From Solwaraspora sp. WMMD792 (GTDB taxonomy: Bacteria > Actinomycetota > Actinomycetes > Mycobacteriales > Micromonosporaceae): 64,000 bases of DNA. The position numbers and the translations under genes are program-made. Shown here piece by piece: positions 1 to 8,475 of this stretch (position 1 is the first letter of the stretch; each line of letters opens with the position of its first letter). The stretch lies in assembly GCF_029626105.1 (NCBI RefSeq), contig NZ_JARUBH010000009.1, positions 5,766,001 to 5,830,000 of the forward strand. The letters run 5' to 3'. Under the pieces are notes generated by a model. It was not told the DNA's origin. It made no database searches and saw only the letters and a program-made list of their open reading frames with translations.

Positions 1-1589
1 GCGCCGAACTCGTCGGCCTGGCCGCCGCCGCCGTGGTGCTGCTGGTCTCCTTCGGCTCGGTGGTCGCGGCCGGACTGCCGATCCTGGTCGCCCTGGTCGG
101 CCTCGCGGCCGGCACCGCGCTGGTGCTGATCGCCGCAGCGGCGGTGGACATCCCCAGCTCGGCACCGATCGTCGCGGTGATGCTCGGCCTGGGCGCCGGC
201 ATCGACTACGCGCTCTTCGTCGTCACCCGGTTCCGCGCGGCCCTGGCCGACGGGACCACCGACCCGGTCACCGCCGCCGGCCGGGCCGCCGGCACCGCCG
301 GGCACGCGGTGCTGTTCGCCGGCGGTACGGTCGTGGTGGCGATCCTCGGGCTGCTGTTCACCGGCATCCCGTTCGTCGGGGCGATGGGGCTGGCCGGCGC
401 GCTGACCGTGACCGCGACGATGGCCGCGGCGCTGACCCTGCTACCGGCGGTCCTCGGGCTGCTCGGCGGCCGGGTCGACGCGGGTCGGCTCCGCCGACGT
501 CCCCGCGACCAGATGGCCGGATCCCGCTGGCCACGCTGGGGCCGCCACGTCGAGCGCCACCGGCTGGCGTACGCCGTCGGTGCGACCCTGCTGCTGCTCG
601 TCGTCACCGCACCGGTGTTCACGCTGCGGCTCGGCACCCCGGACGACGGCAACCAGCCGGCGCACTGGCCGCAGCGGCAGGCGTACGACCGGGTGGCCGC
701 CGCTTTCGGGCCGGGCTGGAACGGGCCGTTGGTGCTCGCCGTACCAGTCCCGGCGGCGCTGTCGGCGACGGAGGCAGCCGATGCGTCCGACGGTCTCGCC
801 CGCCGACTCGCCGCGGACCCGGCGGTCGAACTGGTCACCCCGGCCCAGCTCAGCGCCGACGGTCAGGTCGCGCTGCTCACCGTGGTGCCCCGGTACGCGC
901 CCCAGGACGACCGGGTGGCCGACCTGGTGCACCGGGTCAGGTCCGACATCGGCCCGGCGACGCTCGACCGGTACGGCACCGAGGTGCTGATCGCCGGCAC
1001 CACCGCGTTCATGATCGACATCGCGGACGCAGTCGCCGACCGGCTGCCCTGGGTGGTGCTCGCGGTGATCATCGCGGCCGGGTTGCTGCTGGTGGCGATG
1101 TTCCGGGCACCGCTGATCGCGGCCAAGGCCGCCGTGCTGGCGCTGCTGTCCATCGGCACCGCGTACGGCGTACTGGTGGTGATCTTCCAGTGGGGGTGGG
1201 GACTGGGGCTGATCGGTGTCGACCGCCCGGTGCCGATCATGTCCGTGGTGCCGATGCTGCTCTTCGCCGTGCTGTTCGGACTGTCGATGGACTACGAGGT
1301 GTTCCTGCTCTCCGCCGTCCGCGAGGAGTACCGCCGCAGCGGCGACGCGGGTGCGGCGGTGGTGGCCGGGCTGGCCGGCACCGGTCGGGTGATCACCGCT
1401 GCGGCGACGATAATGGCGGTGGTCTTCCTCAGCTTCGTGTGGATCGACGACACCCTGGTCAAGATGATCGGCATCGGGCTGGCCACCGCCGTGGTCATCG
1501 ACGCGACGGTGATCCGGGTGGTGCTCGCCCCGGCGGTGCTGAGCCTGCTCGGTCACCGCGCCTGGTGGCCGGTCCGCAGGACCGGCTAG
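1..1589 (+). CDS. MMPL/RND-family transporter, 3' part only
   Basis: The reading frame is open from position 3, so the start lies upstream of the window. About 528 residues are visible, starting in a hydrophobic segment. Two segments carry the MMPL signature of a Gly-rich helix, then Asp-Tyr, then an acidic/basic loop: GIDYALFVVTRFR early and GLSMDYEVFLL late, as expected for the two pseudo-symmetric membrane blocks. A roughly 150-residue soluble domain separates them. About ten membrane helices can be seen. MMPL proteins move lipids or drugs across the membrane by proton antiport; the substrate cannot be read here. The stop overlaps the convergent hspR stop by 4 bp. Confidence 0.9.
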   Translation, partial: AELVGLAAAAVVLLVSFGSVVAAGLPILVALVGLAAGTALVLIAAAAVDIPSSAPIVAVMLGLGAGIDYALFVVTRFRAALADGTTDPVTAAGRAAGTAGHAVLFAGGTVVVAILGLLFTGIPFVGAMGLAGALTVTATMAAALTLLPAVLGLLGGRVDAGRLRRRPRDQMAGSRWPRWGRHVERHRLAYAVGATLLLLVVTAPVFTLRLGTPDDGNQPAHWPQRQAYDRVAAAFGPGWNGPLVLAVPVPAALSATEAADASDGLARRLAADPAVELVTPAQLSADGQVALLTVVPRYAPQDDRVADLVHRVRSDIGPATLDRYGTEVLIAGTTAFMIDIADAVADRLPWVVLAVIIAAGLLLVAMFRAPLIAAKAAVLALLSIGTAYGVLVVIFQWGWGLGLIGVDRPVPIMSVVPMLLFAVLFGLSMDYEVFLLSAVREEYRRSGDAGAAVVAGLAGTGRVITAAATIMAVVFLSFVWIDDTLVKMIGIGLATAVVIDATVIRVVLAPAVLSLLGHRAWWPVRRTG

Positions 1590-2053
1590 CCGGTCTGCTC
1601 GGAACCTGGGCGGGCCGGCCGGTCCCGGCGCTGGGGCCGCCACACCACCAGGGCGGTCGAGGTGCGGCTGGTCGGGACCAGGTCACGTCGCGGGTACGGG
1701 CCGACCGACTCCAGCTCGGCGATCCGCTGGTACGCCTCGGCCAGCTCGGCGCGCAACCCGTCAACCTGCTGCTGCAGGTCGCCGACGAGCTGCTCCAGCC
1801 CGATGATCCGCTTGATGCCGGCCAGGTTGACGCCGTCGTCCTGGCTGAGCCGCTGAACCTCGCGCAGCAGCACCACGTCCCGGACGCTGTACCGGCGGCC
1901 GCCGCCGGCCGCCCGGCCGGCCTGTACCAGGCCCAGCCGGTCGTACTGGCGCAGCGTCTGCGGATGCATGCCGGCCATCCGCGCCGCCACCGAGATGATC
2001 AGGACCTTGGCGTCGGAGGCGGCCTCGAACGTGATCAGCAGCTCCTCGTCCAC
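1586..2053 (-). CDS. hspR: HspR, MerR-type heat-shock repressor
   Basis: 155 residues, GTG start just after the dnaJ stop with AGGTGA upstream. Residues about 15-70 form a MerR winged helix (ISVAARMAGMHPQTLRQYDRLGLV, then a Gly/Arg wing), followed by a coiled coil around residues 85-115. In actinobacteria HspR binds HAIR operators (CTTGAGT-N7-ACTCAAG) with DnaK as co-repressor. It is the last gene of dnaK-grpE-dnaJ-hspR, and a HAIR site lies in front of dnaK at 6462-6480, giving an autoregulatory loop. The C-terminal 35 residues are basic and look disordered. Confidence 0.95.
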   Translation of the reverse strand: MDEELLITFEAASDAKVLIISVAARMAGMHPQTLRQYDRLGLVQAGRAAGGGRRYSVRDVVLLREVQRLSQDDGVNLAGIKRIIGLEQLVGDLQQQVDGLRAELAEAYQRIAELESVGPYPRRDLVPTSRTSTALVVWRPQRRDRPARPGSEQTG

Positions 2054-2060
2054 CCCTCAC

Positions 2061-3278
2061 TCACCTCCCGTCTGTCCCTCGCGGCGACCCGGCGGCCTGC
2101 TCCTCGTTGCGACGCAGCCGGGCGGCGAGACGTTCCCGGTCGGCAGCGGGGGTGTGCTCCGCGAAGGTCCGCAGGGCGGCCTGTGCCGACTCGTCCACGG
2201 TAGCCGGAACGACGACCTCGACGGTCACCAGAAGATCGCCGGTGGTGCCGTCCCGGCGGGGCACGCCCTTGCCACGCGCCCGCAAGGTACGCCCACTCGG
2301 CGTACCCGGTTGCACCCGCAAGGTGACCGCCCCGTCCATGGTCGGGACCCGCAGGTCGGTGCCGAGCACCGCCTCGGCGTAGGTGATCGGCACGGTCAAC
2401 GTGAGATCGTCGCCGGTCCGCCCGAACAGTTCGTCGTTGCGGACCTTGACCAGCACGTACAGGTCACCGGCCGGGCCACCCCGGTCGCCCGGCTCGCCCC
2501 GCCCGGCCAACCGGATCCGCTGGCCGTCCGCCACGCCGGGTGGGAAACGGACGTTCAGCGTCCGGGTCTTGGTCACCCCACCGGAGCCATGACACTCCGG
2601 GCACTTCTCGTCGACGATCGTGCCCACCCCCTGGCAGTCACGGCATGGCTCGGAGAAGCTGAACGACCCCTGGTTGCGGGTGGTCAGCCCGGACCCGGCA
2701 CAGGTCGGGCAGGTCCTCGGCACCGAGCCTGGCTTGGCACCGTTGCCGTGGCAGGTGTCGCACACCCCGGGTGCCCGCAGGCTCAGCGGCAACGTCGTGC
2801 CGCGTACGGCGGCGCCGAAGTCCAGCACCACCTCGGCCTCGACGTCGCGGCCACGGGCCGGTCCACGGGTACGCATCCCGCCCCCGCCCCCGCCGGAGAA
2901 GATCGAGCTGAAGATGTCGGAGAACCCGGCCCCGCCGAACCGACGGTCGCCGGCACCGCCGGCACCAGCGAAGCCGCCGAACAGGTCGGCCGGGTCGAAG
3001 CCCGGCCCGCCGCCACGCGCTCCCCGACGGAACGCACCCGAGCCGAACAGCGAGCGCATCTCGTCGTACTCCTTGCGCCGCCGATCGTCGGCGAGCACGT
3101 TGTACGCCTCCGACACCGCTTTGAACCGCTCCTCGAAGGCCGAGTTGCCGGGGTTGTGGTCGGGATGCAACTCGCGGGCCAGCTTGCGGTACGCCTTCTT
3201 GATCTCGTCGGCGGAGGCTGTCTTGGGCACCCCCAGCACGGCGTAGAAGTCCTTTTCCAGCCAGTCCTTGGAACTCAC
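2061..3278 (-). CDS. dnaJ: DnaJ co-chaperone
   Basis: 405 residues from the GTG at 3278, preceded by GGAGGACAGG; the open frame extends to 3368 but that extra part lacks a ribosome site. It has a J domain with HPD at residues 38-40, a Gly/Phe-rich linker at about 70-135, four CxxCxGxG zinc repeats (CDTCHGNG, CPTCAGSG, CRDCQGVG, CPECHGSG) and a C-terminal substrate-binding region. DnaJ stimulates DnaK ATPase activity and delivers unfolded clients. It is third in the heat-shock operon, separated from grpE by 181 bp that carry a very strong stem-loop, and it ends 7 bp before hspR. Confidence 0.96.
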   Translation of the reverse strand: MSSKDWLEKDFYAVLGVPKTASADEIKKAYRKLARELHPDHNPGNSAFEERFKAVSEAYNVLADDRRRKEYDEMRSLFGSGAFRRGARGGGPGFDPADLFGGFAGAGGAGDRRFGGAGFSDIFSSIFSGGGGGGMRTRGPARGRDVEAEVVLDFGAAVRGTTLPLSLRAPGVCDTCHGNGAKPGSVPRTCPTCAGSGLTTRNQGSFSFSEPCRDCQGVGTIVDEKCPECHGSGGVTKTRTLNVRFPPGVADGQRIRLAGRGEPGDRGGPAGDLYVLVKVRNDELFGRTGDDLTLTVPITYAEAVLGTDLRVPTMDGAVTLRVQPGTPSGRTLRARGKGVPRRDGTTGDLLVTVEVVVPATVDESAQAALRTFAEHTPAADRERLAARLRRNEEQAAGSPRGTDGR

Positions 3279-3390
3279 CCTGTCCTCCTCCTGTCCGTCA
3301 CCGGACCCCGACCCTGACCGCCCTGGTGCCAGGTGGACGACCGGCCGACCACTGCGGGCCCGGCCCACGCGCGGCCGCCGGTACCGCGGT

Positions 3391-3427
3391 GCCGGCGGCG
3401 GGACGCACTCCGCGTCCCGCCGCCGGC
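3391..3427 (-). other. Perfect 16-bp stem-loop in the grpE-dnaJ spacer
   Basis: Arms 3391-3406 and 3412-3427 are exact inverse complements (GCCGGCGGCGGGACGC) around the 5-nt loop ACTCC. No T-run follows on the minus strand. Inside an operon this could be an attenuator, an RNA-processing site or an mRNA stabiliser that sets the grpE to dnaJ ratio. The structure is seen directly; the role is inferred. Confidence 0.75.
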
Positions 3428-3459
3428 CGTGATGTGCGCCGGTGGACCACCGGCGGCGG

Positions 3460-4413
3460 TCATTCCGGGTCTGCGACAGCGACCAGTGCCGCCCGCAGCA
3501 GCCGGTCCCCGAGCAGGTAGCCCCGCCGCATCACGTCGACGCAGGTGGGTTCGGTGACCTCGGCGGAGGTCAGGTGCGCGACCGCCTCGTGCTGGGTGGG
3601 ATCGAACGGGTCGCCCTTCTCACCGAAGCCGGTGAGCCCGAACTTGCCCAGCGCCGCGCCGAGTTGCTCGGCCACGGCGCCGAACGGACCGACCAGGTCG
3701 CCGTGCTCCCGCGCCCGGTCCAGGTCGTCCAGGATCGGCAGCAGCGCGGCGAGAACCGCACCGGTGGCCTGATCGGCGGCGACCCCTTTGTCCCGCTCGA
3801 CCCGCTTGCGATAGTTGGCGTACTCAGCGGTCACCCGCTGCAGGTCGCGGGTGCGTTCGTCGAGATCGGCGCGGAGCGCCTCCAGCTCGGCGCCGAGCGG
3901 ACCGGAACCGGTTACGCCCCCGGCCGCCTCCTCGGCGTCCGACTCCGGTGCCGGCTCCACCACTTCGCCGACCACCGGCTCGTCGACGACGGCGGCGTCC
4001 GACGAGTCGGGCTGAACGGCCCGGTCGGTGCCGGCCCCGGTGCCGGTCGCGGACCCGCTGCTCGTCGCGGACCGGCTTTCGGTCGCGGACCGGGTCGGCT
4101 CGTCCTTTCCGGTGTCGCTGGCGGCCGGCCCGTCAGCGGACCTGTCGTCGGCTTTCCCGCTCACTGGCTCCTCCTCCATGCCCGACCGGGCGTGCCGCCC
4201 GGTCGGACGATGGTCGGTGGGGGGTGCCGCACCCGTCGGCTCGGCCGCCGCGTGCCGCGCGGTCCGGGGCCGCGTCCCGGTCGGGTCGATCCGACGCTTG
4301 TCCCGGATCACCAGGCGTTCGGTGGAATCACCGTCCGCCTGCCCGGCCGGTGCCGAGCGGCGCCTCGGCGTACCGCTGCCGGTCGGGTCAGCGGCCCGTG
4401 ACTTCTCCGTCAT
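3460..4413 (-). CDS. grpE: GrpE nucleotide exchange factor
   Basis: 317 residues from the ATG at 4413 (GAGG about 8 nt upstream). This start is favoured because the N-terminus contains DKRRIDP, a motif also found near the start of mycobacterial GrpE. A long acidic, low-complexity stretch (about residues 60-155) precedes the coiled coil (about 160-200) and the C-terminal beta domain with GxxFDPxxHEAV and MRRGYxLGDRLLRAALVAV. An internal GTG at 4164 has an excellent GGAGGAGG site 5 nt upstream and would give a 234-residue form. GrpE releases ADP from DnaK. It follows dnaK by 67 bp. Confidence 0.93.
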   Translation of the reverse strand: MTEKSRAADPTGSGTPRRRSAPAGQADGDSTERLVIRDKRRIDPTGTRPRTARHAAAEPTGAAPPTDHRPTGRHARSGMEEEPVSGKADDRSADGPAASDTGKDEPTRSATESRSATSSGSATGTGAGTDRAVQPDSSDAAVVDEPVVGEVVEPAPESDAEEAAGGVTGSGPLGAELEALRADLDERTRDLQRVTAEYANYRKRVERDKGVAADQATGAVLAALLPILDDLDRAREHGDLVGPFGAVAEQLGAALGKFGLTGFGEKGDPFDPTQHEAVAHLTSAEVTEPTCVDVMRRGYLLGDRLLRAALVAVADPE

Positions 4414-4480
4414 GTGGCTACCTCGCTCCGTGCGGCAGTTCGAGGGAAGATCATCGCTGGTCCTCGGCCTCGACGAAGAC

Positions 4481-6394
4481 TCACTTCTTGTCGTCCTCGA
4501 TGATCTCCGCGTCGACCACGTCGTCCGGACCGCCGGCGGCGCCACCCGACGCGGACGCCCCAGCGGCGCCCGGTCCGGCGGTGCCCGGTCCGGCCTCGCC
4601 GGGGCCGCCGGCAGCGCCCGGCTGACCCGGCTGCTCGGCCTGCTGGGCGTAGAGCTGCGAGCCGGCCTGCTGGGAAACCTGCGCCAGCTTCTCGTGCGCG
4701 GACTTGATCGCCTCGATGTCGCTGCCGGCCAACGCGCCACGCAGTTCGCCCAGCGCGTCGTTCATCTGGTCGCGGGAGTCCGACGGCAGCTTGTCGCCGC
4801 TCTCGGCGAGGAACTTCTCGGTCTGCCACTGCAGCTGCTCGGCCAGGTTGCGGGTCTCCGCCTCCTCGCGACGTCGCTTGTCCTCGTCGGCGTGGTCCTG
4901 CGCGTCGCGCATCATCCGCTCGATGTCGTCCTTCGGCAGCGCCGAGCCACCGGTGATCGTCATCGACTGCTCCTTGCCGGTGCCCAGGTCCTTGGCGTTG
5001 ACGTGGACGATGCCGTTCGCGTCGATGTCGAAGGCGACCTCCACCTGCGGCACGCCCCGCGGCGCCGGCGGAAGCCCGGTCAGCTCGAAGGTGCCGAGCT
5101 TCTTGTTGTACGCGGCGATGTCCCGCTCACCCTGGAAGACCTGGATGAGCACCGACGGCTGGTTGTCGTCAGCCGTGGTGAACACCTCGGAGCGCTTGGT
5201 CGGGATGGTGGTGTTGCGCTCGATCAGCTTGGTGAAGATGCCGCCCTTGGTCTCGATGCCCAGGCTCAGCGGGGTCACGTCGAGCAGCAGGACGTCCTTG
5301 ACCTCGCCCTTGAGCACACCGGCCTGCAGCGCGGCACCGACCGCGACCACCTCGTCCGGGTTGACGCCCTTGTTCGGCTCCCGGCCGGTCAGCTGCTTGA
5401 CCAGGTCGGAGACGGCCGGCATCCGGGTGGACCCGCCGACCAGAATGACGTGGTCGACGTCGGCCAGCTTGACGCTGGCGTCCTTGATCGCCTGCTCGAA
5501 CGGGCCCTTGCAGCGGTCCAGCAGGTCCTGGGTCATCCGCTGGAACTCGGCGCGGGTCAGCGTGACGTCCAGGTGCAGCGGCGCCGACGGGGCACCGTCC
5601 GACCCGGCCGGGCCGGCGGTGATGTACGGCAGGTTGATGCTGGTCGTGGTGGCGGCGGACAGCTCGATCTTGGCCTTCTCCGCGGCTTCCCGCAGCCGCT
5701 GCATCGCCATCTTGTCCTGCGCGAGGTCGACGCCGTGCTGGCCACGGAACGTCTTCACCAGGTGGTCGATGATCCGCTGGTCCCAGTCGTCACCACCGAG
5801 CAGGTTGTCACCACTGGTCGACTTGACCTCGATCACGCCCTCGCCGAGCTCCAGCAGCGAGACGTCGAAGGTGCCGCCACCGAGGTCGAAGACCAGGACG
5901 GTCTGTTCCTTGGAGCCCTTGTCCAGGCCGTACGCCAGGGCCGCCGCGGTCGGCTCGTTGACGATCCGCAGCACGTTGAACCCGGCGATCTCGCCGGCTT
6001 CCTTGGTGGCCTGACGCTGCGCGTCATTGAAGTACGCCGGGACGGTGATCACCGCGTCGGTGATCCGCTCACCGAGGTAGGCCTCGGCGTCCCGCTTGAG
6101 CTTCATCAGGGTACGGGCGGAGATCTCCTGCGGCGTGTACTTCTTGCCGTCGATGTCGACGGTCCAGTTGGTGCCGATCTCCCGCTTGACCGACCGGATC
6201 GTCCGGTCCGGGTTGGTCACCGCCTGCCGCTTGGCGACCTCGCCGACGAGCACCTCACCGTTGCGGGCGAACGCGACGATGGAAGGAGTGGTCCGGGAGC
6301 CCTCCGCGTTGGCGATGACGGTAGGCTCACCACCCTCCAGCACACTGACGCAGGAGTTCGTCGTGCCCAGGTCGATACCGACCGCACGTGCCAT
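4481..6394 (-). CDS. dnaK: DnaK (Hsp70) chaperone
   Basis: 637 residues, starting [15 protein letters not shown] at 6394. The Hsp70 ATPase domain spans about 1-370 (phosphate loops IDLGTTNS and [11 protein letters not shown], and the VGGSTRMP motif). The linker [15 protein letters not shown] leads into the substrate-binding domain. The C-terminal tail is rich in Gly, Ala and Pro and ends with an acidic EIIEDDKK-like segment, as in actinobacterial DnaK. It is first gene of the heat-shock operon and binds unfolded proteins in an ATP-dependent cycle with DnaJ and GrpE. In actinobacteria it also serves as HspR co-repressor. Confidence 0.98.
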   Translation of the reverse strand: MARAVGIDLGTTNSCVSVLEGGEPTVIANAEGSRTTPSIVAFARNGEVLVGEVAKRQAVTNPDRTIRSVKREIGTNWTVDIDGKKYTPQEISARTLMKLKRDAEAYLGERITDAVITVPAYFNDAQRQATKEAGEIAGFNVLRIVNEPTAAALAYGLDKGSKEQTVLVFDLGGGTFDVSLLELGEGVIEVKSTSGDNLLGGDDWDQRIIDHLVKTFRGQHGVDLAQDKMAMQRLREAAEKAKIELSAATTTSINLPYITAGPAGSDGAPSAPLHLDVTLTRAEFQRMTQDLLDRCKGPFEQAIKDASVKLADVDHVILVGGSTRMPAVSDLVKQLTGREPNKGVNPDEVVAVGAALQAGVLKGEVKDVLLLDVTPLSLGIETKGGIFTKLIERNTTIPTKRSEVFTTADDNQPSVLIQVFQGERDIAAYNKKLGTFELTGLPPAPRGVPQVEVAFDIDANGIVHVNAKDLGTGKEQSMTITGGSALPKDDIERMMRDAQDHADEDKRRREEAETRNLAEQLQWQTEKFLAESGDKLPSDSRDQMNDALGELRGALAGSDIEAIKSAHEKLAQVSQQAGSQLYAQQAEQPGQPGAAGGPGEAGPGTAGPGAAGASASGGAAGGPDDVVDAEIIEDDKK

Positions 6395-6461
6395 GGTCGC
6401 TTCCTCGCTTCGTTCGTAGAGCAGGTGCCGGGGCACCGCCCCGCCGTACACCCACCACAAG

Positions 6462-6507
6462 TTGAGTGGACTTGACTCAATACTGCCACGATCGCAGCCA
6501 CCGTCAA
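6462..6507 (-). promoter_or_regulatory. dnaK promoter with HAIR operator (HspR site)
   Basis: TTGAGT-GGACTTG-ACTCAA at 6462-6480 matches the HAIR consensus CTTGAGT-N7-ACTCAAG except for the outer base of each arm. On the minus strand a -35 TTGACG (complement of 6502-6507) lies 17-19 bp from a -10 candidate (AGTATT or TATTGA, complement of 6477-6484). The -10 therefore overlaps the operator, so bound HspR would block RNA polymerase. A further TTGAGT half-site lies at 6514-6519. Confidence 0.85.
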
Positions 6508-6613
6508 GTCAGGTTGAGTCGGAGTCGCGCAACTAATGCTCCCACCAGCACCGATACCCCCTCGGGCCGCGTCGCCCACAGTGTCATCGGCAGCCACGCC
6601 GGGCCGGTTCAGG

Positions 6614-6642
6614 TTGTCTGGCATGCATTGATCGGGCACGCT
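6614..6642 (+). promoter_or_regulatory. Probable promoter of the GTPase pair (leaderless)
   Basis: TTGTCT at 6614-6619, a 17-bp spacer and CACGCT at 6637-6642, ending 6 nt before the GTG at 6649. The -10 is weak, but spacing and geometry match other leaderless starts in this window. Confidence 0.45.
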
Positions 6643-6648
6643 TTACCC

Positions 6649-8475
6649 GTGACCACGCAGGGCGGACCGGCCGCGCCCAACCCCGGCGCACCCGAACTTC
6701 CCGCTGCGCTCAAACGACTACGCTCCGCAATCGCGGCGATGGCGTACCCCCTCGTGCTGCCCTCAGCCGAGGAGGGCCGCGAGGTCGGTGCCGGCCTGAT
6801 CGCCCAGCTGGACGACTATCTACTGCCCCGGCTCGCCCGACTCGACGCACCGCTGCTGGTGGTGGTCGGCGGCTCCACCGGTGCGGGCAAGTCGACCCTG
6901 GTCAACAGCATGGTCCGGGCCCGGGTCAGCGCCACCGGCGTACTGCGGCCCACCACCCGGTCCCCGGTGCTGGTCAGCCACCCGGCGGACGCCAGCTGGT
7001 TCCGGCAGGGCGAGCTGCTACCCGGCCTGACCCGCACCGCCGGCCCCACCGACGCATCGGACGCGCTGCAGCTCGTCGCCGCGCCGGCGCTACCCCCCGG
7101 GCTGGCCTTCCTCGACGCGCCGGACATCGACTCGGTGGTCGACGCCAACCGGGCGCTCGCCGTCCAACTGCTCGCCGCCGCCGACCTGTGGCTGTTCGTC
7201 ACCACCGCCGCCCGGTACGCCGACGCGGTCCCCTGGCAGCTGCTGCAGACCGCGCAGCTGCGCGGGACCATGGTCGCGCTCGCCCTGGACCGGGTGCCGA
7301 CCGAGGCGGTCGACGAGATCACCGCGCACCTGCGGGAGATGCTCACCGACCACGACCTCGGCGACGTACCGATCTTCGTGGTGCCGGAGACGGTGGTCGG
7401 CGGCCAAGGGCTGCTGCCGGAGATCGTCGCCGCGCCGCTGCGCGAATGGTTCGGCCGGCTCGCCGGGGACGCCGCCGCCCGCGCCGCGGTGATCCGGCAG
7501 TCCCTCGACGGGGCGCTGAGCGCGCTGGCACCGACCGTCGAAGGGCTGGCCTCCGCCGCCGACGACCAGCTCGACGCGGCCCGTACCCTGACCGACCGGG
7601 TCCGGGCCGCGTACCGCAGTGCCGCCCGCAACGCCGAGCAGGCGGTGCAGGACGGCCGGCTGCTCCGCGGCGAAGTACTCGGCCGCTGGCAGGACTTCGT
7701 CGGCACCGGCGAACTGTTCCGTTCACTGGAGGCCAGGGTGGGGCGGCTTCGCGACCGGGTGCTCAGCGCCGTCACCGGGCGGCCGGCACCCGCCAACCAG
7801 CTGCGGACCGCGATCGAGTCACAACTGGTCACCCTGATCAAGGGCGCGGCGACCGAAGCCGCCGACGCCGCGCACCTCGCCTGGCGGACCCACCCGGCCG
7901 GCGCCGCGCTACTCACCCCGGACCTCGCCCGGCCTTCCGCCGACCTGCCGGAGCGCGCCGAGCGACTGGTCCGCGACTGGCAACGCGACGTGCTCGAACT
8001 GGTCCGGGCCGAGGCCGGCGACAAGCGGTTCGTCGCCCGCACCGCCGCGTACGCGGTGAACGCCACCGGGCTCGCCGTCATGATCGCGGTCTTCGCCTCG
8101 ACCGCCTTCATCCCGACCGGGCTGGAGGTCGCCGCCGCCGGCGGCACCACCATCGCGGCGCAGAAGGTCCTCGAGGCGATCTTCGGCGACCAGGCGATCC
8201 GCAACCTCGCCAACCGGTCCCGGGAGGGCCTGCTGCGCCGGATCCGGGCGCTGCTCGACGAGGAGGCCGGACGCTACCTGCGGCTGATCGAAGCGGCCGG
8301 GGTCCCACCGCAGGCCGTCGACGCCACGGCCACCGCACCCGGCGACCGGCTGCGCGCCGCAGCCGTCGAGGTCGAGCAGGCCCGGGTGGCCGCCGGGTTG
8401 AGCGGCGGTACGCCGTACCGCTTGCCGGAAACGCTGCCCGGCGCGACCGGACCGCTGCCGGGAGCGGTCGCGTGA
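6649..8475 (+). CDS. Dynamin-like GTPase, first of a pair
   Basis: 608 residues from the GTG at 6649; the open frame reaches 6466 but that part crosses the dnaK promoter. G1 P-loop GGSTGAGKST at 74-83, a switch-I threonine pair in RPTTR at 101-105 and G3 DAPD at 156-159. The canonical G4 N/TKxD is replaced by ALDRV, so nucleotide specificity may be relaxed. Helical stalk-like regions follow, then a hydrophobic segment (AVMIAVFASTAFIPTG, about 475-495) and a Gly/Ala-rich tail. Homologues in actinobacteria are often loosely annotated as ABC transporter or GTPase. Related tandem dynamin-like proteins act in membrane remodelling, which is only inferred here. It overlaps the next gene by GTGA. Confidence 0.8.
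   Translation: MTTQGGPAAPNPGAPELPAALKRLRSAIAAMAYPLVLPSAEEGREVGAGLIAQLDDYLLPRLARLDAPLLVVVGGSTGAGKSTLVNSMVRARVSATGVLRPTTRSPVLVSHPADASWFRQGELLPGLTRTAGPTDASDALQLVAAPALPPGLAFLDAPDIDSVVDANRALAVQLLAAADLWLFVTTAARYADAVPWQLLQTAQLRGTMVALALDRVPTEAVDEITAHLREMLTDHDLGDVPIFVVPETVVGGQGLLPEIVAAPLREWFGRLAGDAAARAAVIRQSLDGALSALAPTVEGLASAADDQLDAARTLTDRVRAAYRSAARNAEQAVQDGRLLRGEVLGRWQDFVGTGELFRSLEARVGRLRDRVLSAVTGRPAPANQLRTAIESQLVTLIKGAATEAADAAHLAWRTHPAGAALLTPDLARPSADLPERAERLVRDWQRDVLELVRAEAGDKRFVARTAAYAVNATGLAVMIAVFASTAFIPTGLEVAAAGGTTIAAQKVLEAIFGDQAIRNLANRSREGLLRRIRALLDEEAGRYLRLIEAAGVPPQAVDATATAPGDRLRAAAVEVEQARVAAGLSGGTPYRLPETLPGATGPLPGAVA

Noticed and set aside
4028-6475. 815-codon open frame opposite dnaK
   Set aside because: Mirror frame of highly conserved dnaK and grpE; no start signal, and the product has Val/Leu/Asp/Arg-rich shadow composition.
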